A DNA stretch of 23,626 bases, taken from NCBI GenBank assembly GCA_000333855.2, contig CM007316.1, forward strand, positions 877,530 through 901,155. The letters run 5' to 3'. The stretch is from Endotrypanum monterogeii. Lineage: Eukaryota > Euglenozoa > Kinetoplastea > Trypanosomatida > Trypanosomatidae. Made by a program: the position numbers and the translations under genes. Numbering within the stretch: the first letter of the stretch is position 1; the number at the start of each line of letters is the position of its first letter. This document shows, in pieces, positions 19,272 to 23,626 of this stretch. The notes under the pieces were generated by a model that saw only the letters and a list, made by a program, of their open reading frames with translations, did no database searches and had not been told where the DNA came from.

Positions 19272-19524
19272 ACTACTTTTTTCTCCACTGTCCGCCAACG
19301 TGTGCGACGTGGATCAGTAAAAAACAAGACCATTTAGGTGATGTATCCCGCCTGGTGCTGTAAGGTGTAATGAGTGTCAGAGGAGAAGGAAGCAATCCAG
19401 AGACAGAGAGGTGGAAATTGTTTTTTCTTTACTTCCACTTCTCCTTTCGATTCCATGCATACAAATGCACACGTCCCCATGCTTTTTTCCCCCTCAGTGT
19501 GATGTATACAAACATCAACATAAA

Positions 19525-19534
19525 TATATATATG

Positions 19535-19566
<32 letters not shown>

Positions 19567-19573
19567 CATATAT
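19525..19573. repeat. Imperfect TA/TG array with CATATG steps
   Basis: TA units interrupted by single G or C substitutions at regular points, giving internal palindromes such as CATATATG. Confidence 0.9.
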
Positions 19574-19909
19574 GCATACGTGTGTGTATTGCTGTTCGCA
19601 GCACATATGCGACTCACACAATAGATCTCATTGTTCTCGATTTTTTTTGGGGGAGGGGAAGGGGGGGGCGGCGAAGGGGATTCGTAATGAGAAAACAGTC
19701 GTACTGGCGCCTTGAAAACAGAGATACACACACATCCGTAAAATGCTCATCCACGTCGGGTCCGGTACAAGTAAGAGAAGAAAGAGCCCAGCGCAACAAG
19801 GAGGGGAAAACGAGGTGGTGGTATTAGAAAAAAAAAGAGGAAGAGGAATTGTGAAGAATCTTTAACAAAAACAAGCGGTAGTCTCTTTTTTACAGGAGCC
19901 CCACTCACT

Positions 19910-19911
<2 letters not shown>

Positions 19912-19940
<29 letters not shown>
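19912..19940. repeat. CA microsatellite, about 14 units
   Basis: An uninterrupted array; the longest CA run in the window. Confidence 0.95.
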
Positions 19941-20280
19941 TCGCATTCTGGTAGTCATTTGTACCGTTTTTCCGTCTTGCCTTCTGCACTTCCTACTCGT
20001 TCATGTGCGACTCCCTCACGTTTGCGTCAGAGGTTATTTGTGTGGTTTATGCCACCCCCTTCCCCGAAAAAAAAAATTGTTGATAAAATTAGAAAGGGAA
20101 AAAGAAAGTGAACATAAAAAATGTGAAAGAGATGTATCATACACACACACACACATAGATATATCATAAATAAAAAAGACTAAACAATCCGTACCTTCAT
20201 ACACTCATACACACGCTCACTCTGGGGGAGGAAGTGGGGCGTGAGAATAGGTGGAGGCGGGAAGCGAGAAGGGGTCAGCT

Positions 20281-20309
20281 GGGAGGGGGAGGGAGGGAGG
20301 GAGGGAGGG
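20281..20309 (+). repeat. (GGGA)n tract with G-quadruplex potential
   Basis: The plus strand has at least seven runs of three or more G separated by single A residues. This satisfies the usual four-run G-quadruplex pattern with one-base loops. The plus strand is the template for the surrounding genes, so the RNA would carry a C/T tract instead. Confidence 0.85.
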
Positions 20310-20570
20310 AACGAGGGTAAAAAAGAGAACAGGAACACCACGAGCAAGATAACCAAAACAAGCGGATGTGCCTCATCCACCTTTCTCCTCTTCCTCCTCC
20401 ACCTTCTTGACATTTTCTTTTGCTGTGAAACTTTCTTGGGTGAGGGCGTGGAGAAGGAGAAATGGAGAAGGGGTGGGAGTCACTGGAGTCGAGTCGCCCC
20501 GGCTGATTGTCGTTGTAGACTTCACCACGCATTTCCCCCCACTTCTCTTTTTCACCTGTGTCCTTATTAT

Positions 20571-20604
20571 CACCAACACCACCACTACCACCACCACCAC
20601 CACA
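20571..20604. repeat. CCA/CAC trinucleotide repeat
   Basis: About eleven near-perfect CAC units about 110 bp past the stop codon of the CS-domain gene, hence near the start of its 3' UTR. Confidence 0.9.
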
Positions 20605-20715
20605 TCGTTCTAGTCTCGTCACAAGCCCTATGGTTCACTTGGAGGGGTGGTAAGTGTACCACAACAGGACAACAACAAAAAAAAATGCAACGAGGGATTC
20701 CTAGACGACATGAAC

Positions 20716-21279
20716 TTATTCCGCGTCCGATGCATCGTCATCGGATTCCGATTCATGGTCATTGGCTTTCCCCTCGAGGTCCAGCCATGTCCTCTCCGAT
20801 TTCTTTGCCAATCTCACCAAAATCTGCTTTGTTTTTGCCTTCACCTTCGCCGAGCACTTGTCCTTGTCGATCCGCTTCGACAGACCAAGGGAGAGACACT
20901 TGACGTGAGTCTTCCCTGTCTCGTCTACCGCGGAGAATGTAACTTTGAACGATTTTCCTGTGAAATTGGCCTCAATCGAACTCTCATCTAGCGTTTCGTC
21001 TTCCCGTGATACGGTGTCGATGTACACCGACACATACTTCTCCCCATCACACCAGCTGTATTTTGATATAGACATCGTCGAGACGGTAGGCACCGAGACG
21101 GTTGGCACATCATCCTTGGAGACGAGGTGTGGCGTTGGCATTGGAGCGACATCGCCAACCTTAGCTCGCTCCTTTTCGTGGCCATGCCAGTAATAATAAG
21201 AATTTTCCTTCTTTTTCGAAGTGACTTCTGCAGCAGCCTGCATAGAGTCGTGCGTGATCTCTTGCTCCCCGGCTGACAT
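20716..21279 (-). CDS. CS-domain protein, CacyBP/SIP-like
   Basis: The protein has 187 residues from an ATG at 21279 to a TAA at 20716. Residues about 69-168 form a CS (p23-like) domain of the calcyclin-binding-protein type: ISKYSWCDGEKYVSVYI matches the first two strands, NFTGKSFKVTF the central strands, and LGLSKRI with the final RTWLDL the end. CS domains are co-chaperone or adaptor modules, many of which meet Hsp90 or ubiquitin-ligase components. The N-terminal 68 residues hold a conserved-looking ENSYYYWHGHEKE patch and a Pro/Val-rich linker; the tail is acidic (DHESESDDDASDAE). Human CacyBP is about 228 residues with an N-terminal dimerisation domain and a C-terminal SGS domain; neither is evident here. 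No signal peptide or membrane segment is seen, so it is likely cytosolic. Confidence 0.85.
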   Translation of the reverse strand: MSAGEQEITHDSMQAAAEVTSKKKENSYYYWHGHEKERAKVGDVAPMPTPHLVSKDDVPTVSVPTVSTMSISKYSWCDGEKYVSVYIDTVSREDETLDESSIEANFTGKSFKVTFSAVDETGKTHVKCLSLGLSKRIDKDKCSAKVKAKTKQILVRLAKKSERTWLDLEGKANDHESESDDDASDAE

Positions 21280-21281
21280 GT

Positions 21282-21323
21282 CTGCGCCCCGTCGTGTGAA
21301 TTATATGGGATAAAAAGGAAATC
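21282..21323 (-). promoter_or_regulatory. Predicted spliced-leader acceptor for the CS-domain gene
   Basis: The minus strand carries TTTCCTTTTTATCCC (complement of about 21307-21321); the first AG after it is the GCAG at 21283/21282, only 2 nt before the ATG at 21279. Another tract and AG farther upstream (near 21385) would give a leader of about 100 nt. I cannot tell which is used. Confidence 0.4.
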
Positions 21324-21866
21324 GAGCAGGTGGTGAGAAACGTAACAGTCAGAGAGAGAGGGGGGTAAAGTTTTAAAGAAAGTATCTGCGTATGCCAGGG
21401 TAGGCCAAGGATGTACAGAGTCGAGAAGTTAAATTGGGAGACCTGGAGGAGGAGAAGAAAAAAAAAGCGGTTGTGTGCTTGCGCGTACGAGTCTCGCTGA
21501 TGACACTAGCCCGCTGTGGGGGAAAGCTAAAGAAAAGAGAAATTGCAGGAGGATAGAGATGATGATGCTGATAGTCTTTAACGTGAGATAAAAGACAGTA
21601 GAGTGAGCGGGTTCAATGTACACGTGTGCGAGGGAATATAAGTGGGTAGAAGTTGGCGGCGGGGGTGGGGGTAGAATCAGCAAGCGGAAAGAAAAGAGAT
21701 CGAAGAGTAAAAAAAAGAGAGGGGGAGGTTTGATGACACCAGAAAGGAGGAGGTGCTGTTAAGGGGCTGTGGTGGTTTCGATCGCGGGATAGGCCAAATC
21801 TTTGGCGCACGCGCGGGGGTGCAGCACTATCGCGTCAGTACAGACGTGTGACAATGGAGGGACGGC

Positions 21867-21882
21867 GGGGGGGGGGGGGGGG
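21867..21882. repeat. G16 homopolymer
   Basis: Sixteen consecutive G on the plus strand (C16 in the RNA sense). It is the longest G run in the window and prone to length variation or assembly error. Confidence 0.9.
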
Positions 21883-22526
21883 CTCTGCTTTGGCAAACTC
21901 ATTTCGCTCCGACTTGGTGCTATTTCACAACGTGCAATGCAGTGAAACGGGTCGCTGGGACCACCTAGGGTTGGCTTCGTGGAGCACGGAAGCCAAGTCA
22001 CAAATTGAAATCTCGTTCGCAACTACAGGACTGTATTTCTATCCCCCCCCTCCTCCCCTCCCTTGTTCGACCGAGCGTAACTTCTCCACCTGAAAGGGGG
22101 AAAACGATTTTTTGTTTAAAAGCTGTAACTTCAGCAACAGGCACGTATCTGCTCACTTCATGTTATGACGTACACAGTACACTTCACCACACACGTATGT
22201 TGTGCTCCACCCTACCCATCGACAGAAATCATGCCCGAAATCGACAACCAAGATCAACAGACCCTACAGGGCTGTCACTGACACAACAGCAACGTAATAC
22301 TCCATCGAGAAAAGTACATCATCCATTGACCAACAAATAAAAAAAACTTTGGATTGCGGAACAAAACCGAAGCGGCGCCAGGAAGAAGGGGCTAAGAGAG
22401 CCTTATGAAAATATCCATCTAACGACGTGTTGATCTTGTCAGAGCACTCTTACCGACACACATGTATTCTGTGAAAGACATGAGAAAAGAAGCATTTTTG
22501 ATTTCCCGCACCGCCCAGTGCACGTA

Positions 22527-22550
22527 CATATATATATATGTGTGTGTGTG
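22527..22550. repeat. Compound TA-TG microsatellite
   Basis: About six TA units pass directly into six TG units, some 30 bp past the stop codon of the repeat-protein gene. Confidence 0.9.
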
Positions 22551-22580
22551 CAAGGAAAATAAGTACAAGTGAGAGGGTGA

Positions 22581-23626
22581 TTACCAGTCATCATCCCACT
22601 TGTCGTCCTCTTCAAGGCGCACTGGTCGTTTGAGTTGCTTTGCAGCGGAGGAAGGGCTCGAGACAGTGCTCAGCTGGCGAATGCGTTGATATCCAGCTGC
22701 GCTAGTGTTGGAATTAAAGACGGCGCTGTAAGGGCTGCTCACAGAGCTGTTACTGGCAAGAGAGGCACGCGATGAGGGTGGACATATGGGCGTTGCTCCA
22801 GCCACCACCGCCGCGCGAGCAGGTGGCGACTTCTTCCGTAAATTCATTCCGCCTGGTCGGTTGACTTCATTGGCTTTAGGTGTGTCTCTGACAGCGGACT
22901 CTCTGGTGCGAGGAGGTGGCGTTGCAGGGGGTGTGCGTTTCTTCCGTGCAGTCTGATTATCTCCCTGCCCTACTAGAGATGTCTCTGTGTGCGAATGCGC
23001 ATAGAGCATAGATGACGACCTAGAGAGGTTCGTAACGCTCCTTCCAAAGCGATGATCGGAGAGGTGAGCGCGTTTTTTACAGGAATCCATGTTAACCTCC
23101 TCGAAATCATCCTCATCATCATTCCACCCATTCTCTATGGTGGCCCTGTCCGACCACTCCGCCGTGATCCCATGACTAGAGGTTACAGTCGCCACACCAG
23201 CCTTCATCAGGTGAACCTTCACCATCAACTCACCGTACAGCATTGCCCACGCTTCTTGCGCTTCTCTCGAGACCCGAGCCCTCCCTTTGACCTCCTCGAC
23301 ATCTACCACGGCCAACGCCTTTGACAGTGTCTCCGCCTTTTCCATAAAAGGCTCAGCGCGTGCCAGGCGTTCCTCCTCGGCTACACGCTCGAGGTGTGCC
23401 TGCTCCTCAGCAGCCATGCGTGCCAGGCGCTCCTCCTCGGCCACACGCTCAAGGTGTGCCTGCTCCTCAGCAGCTATGCGTGCCAGGCGTTCCTCCTCGG
23501 CCACACGCTCGAGGTGTGCCTGCTCCTCAGCAGCTATGCGTGCCAGGCGCTCCTCCTCGGCCACACGCTCAAGGTGTGCCTGCTCCTCAGCAGCGCGTGC
23601 CAGGCGTTCCTCCTCGGCCACACGCT
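22581..23626 (-). CDS. Repeat-containing coiled-coil protein with acidic-Trp tail, partial (N-terminus beyond right edge)
   Basis: The frame is open from the right window edge to a TAA at 22581, giving 347 visible residues. A GTG at 23621 can be mistaken for a start, but it is an internal valine of the repeat. The visible N-terminal part is a tandem array of a 20-residue highly charged unit (AEEERLARIAAEEQAHLERV), very likely one long helix. A helical segment follows (about 105-150 of the visible part, with REAQEAWAMLYGELMVKV). The rest is Ser/Pro/Arg-rich and likely disordered, with a PPATPPPRTR patch. Two acidic tryptophan clusters stand out: WNDDEDDFEEV in the middle and KWDDDW at the very C-terminus. 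Such motifs bind coat or adaptor proteins in other eukaryotes, but that role is speculative here. I do not recognise the family. Confidence 0.85.
   Translation of the reverse strand, partial: RVAEEERLARAAEEQAHLERVAEEERLARIAAEEQAHLERVAEEERLARIAAEEQAHLERVAEEERLARMAAEEQAHLERVAEEERLARAEPFMEKAETLSKALAVVDVEEVKGRARVSREAQEAWAMLYGELMVKVHLMKAGVATVTSSHGITAEWSDRATIENGWNDDEDDFEEVNMDSCKKRAHLSDHRFGRSVTNLSRSSSMLYAHSHTETSLVGQGDNQTARKKRTPPATPPPRTRESAVRDTPKANEVNRPGGMNLRKKSPPARAAVVAGATPICPPSSRASLASNSSVSSPYSAVFNSNTSAAGYQRIRQLSTVSSPSSAAKQLKRPVRLEEDDKWDDDW
23356..23626 (-). repeat. 60-bp tandem repeat, about 4.5 units, open at window edge
   Basis: Units begin at 23358, 23418, 23478, 23538 and 23595 and encode 20 residues each; the unit from 23538 is one codon shorter (57 bp). 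Neighbouring units differ at only a few positions. Two synonymous markers alternate T/G, C/A, T/G, C/A along the array, so the true period is 120 bp. Confidence 0.95.

Larger units (their letters stand above)
15152..20715. other. Very long gene-free region between cyclin-like and CS-domain genes
   Basis: About 5.6 kb with no gene I can support on either strand. It contains A, T, G and C homopolymer blocks, TA arrays at 16911-16932, 17947-17982, 18301-18323 and 19525-19573, TG/CA arrays at 17585-17602, 19912-19940 and 20141-20156, an 8-bp hairpin at 19248-19271, a (GGGA)n array at 20281-20309 and a CCA array at 20571-20604. The longest frame (plus strand, 209 codons from 15479) runs against the transcription direction and is low in complexity. 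The region should hold the CS-domain mRNA 3' UTR and spacer. Confidence 0.7.
21280..22580. other. Intergenic spacer upstream of the CS-domain gene
   Basis: No credible gene is present. It contains a G16 run at 21867-21882, C runs near 22040, a purine-rich block at 21640-21750 and a TA/TG array at 22527-22550. It should hold the CS-domain 5' leader and the 3' UTR of the repeat-protein gene. Confidence 0.7.

Noticed and set aside
20241..20903. 220-codon plus-strand frame overlapping the end of the CS-domain gene
   Set aside because: It begins in the (GGGA)n and CCA repeats and continues as the antisense of a clear gene.
23356..23626. Regular repeats that might suggest a CRISPR array
   Set aside because: The units are contiguous, in frame and coding, with no spacers, in a eukaryotic gene.

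Overview
This window looks like nuclear DNA of a trypanosomatid (Kinetoplastea), probably a Leishmania-like lineage; the species cannot be named from the sequence. The reasons are: all six credible protein genes lie on the minus strand with no introns, as in a polycistronic unit; the gaps between them are long and full of microsatellites and homopolymer runs; and most gene starts have a pyrimidine tract followed by AG a short way upstream, as expected for spliced-leader trans-splicing. No tRNA, rRNA, spliced-leader gene, transposon or CRISPR array could be supported.

Transcription runs from high to low coordinates. In that order the genes are: (1) a repeat-rich coiled-coil protein with an acidic, tryptophan-bearing C-terminus (22581-23626, N-terminus outside the window); (2) a small CS-domain protein of the CacyBP/SIP type (20716-21279); (3) a divergent cyclin-like protein (14126-15151); (4) a very large methionyl-tRNA formyltransferase, presumably mitochondrial (6739-9918); (5) a DEAD-box RNA helicase of the DUF4217-bearing ribosome-biogenesis group (3121-5394); (6) a long coiled-coil protein (1-1699, C-terminus outside the window).

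Two naive gene starts are wrong. The formyltransferase and cyclin-like frames extend upstream to GTG codons (9993 and 15331), but the first in-frame ATG codons are at 9918 and 15151, and the predicted trans-splice acceptors sit just upstream of those ATGs. The partial gene at the right edge likewise begins outside the window; its apparent start is an internal valine codon.

The gaps of 4.2 kb (9919-14125) and 5.6 kb (15152-20715) show no recognisable gene. They hold TA, CA and (GGGA)n arrays, homopolymer blocks, several short perfect hairpins and one AUUUA-rich patch, and are best read as long 3' UTRs plus spacer. The genes do not form an obvious pathway, which is normal for trypanosomatid clusters. 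I found no clear previously undescribed system. The best leads are the higher-order 120-bp repeat structure in the right-edge gene, the inflated formyltransferase, the interrupted cyclin-like protein, and the large structured gaps.
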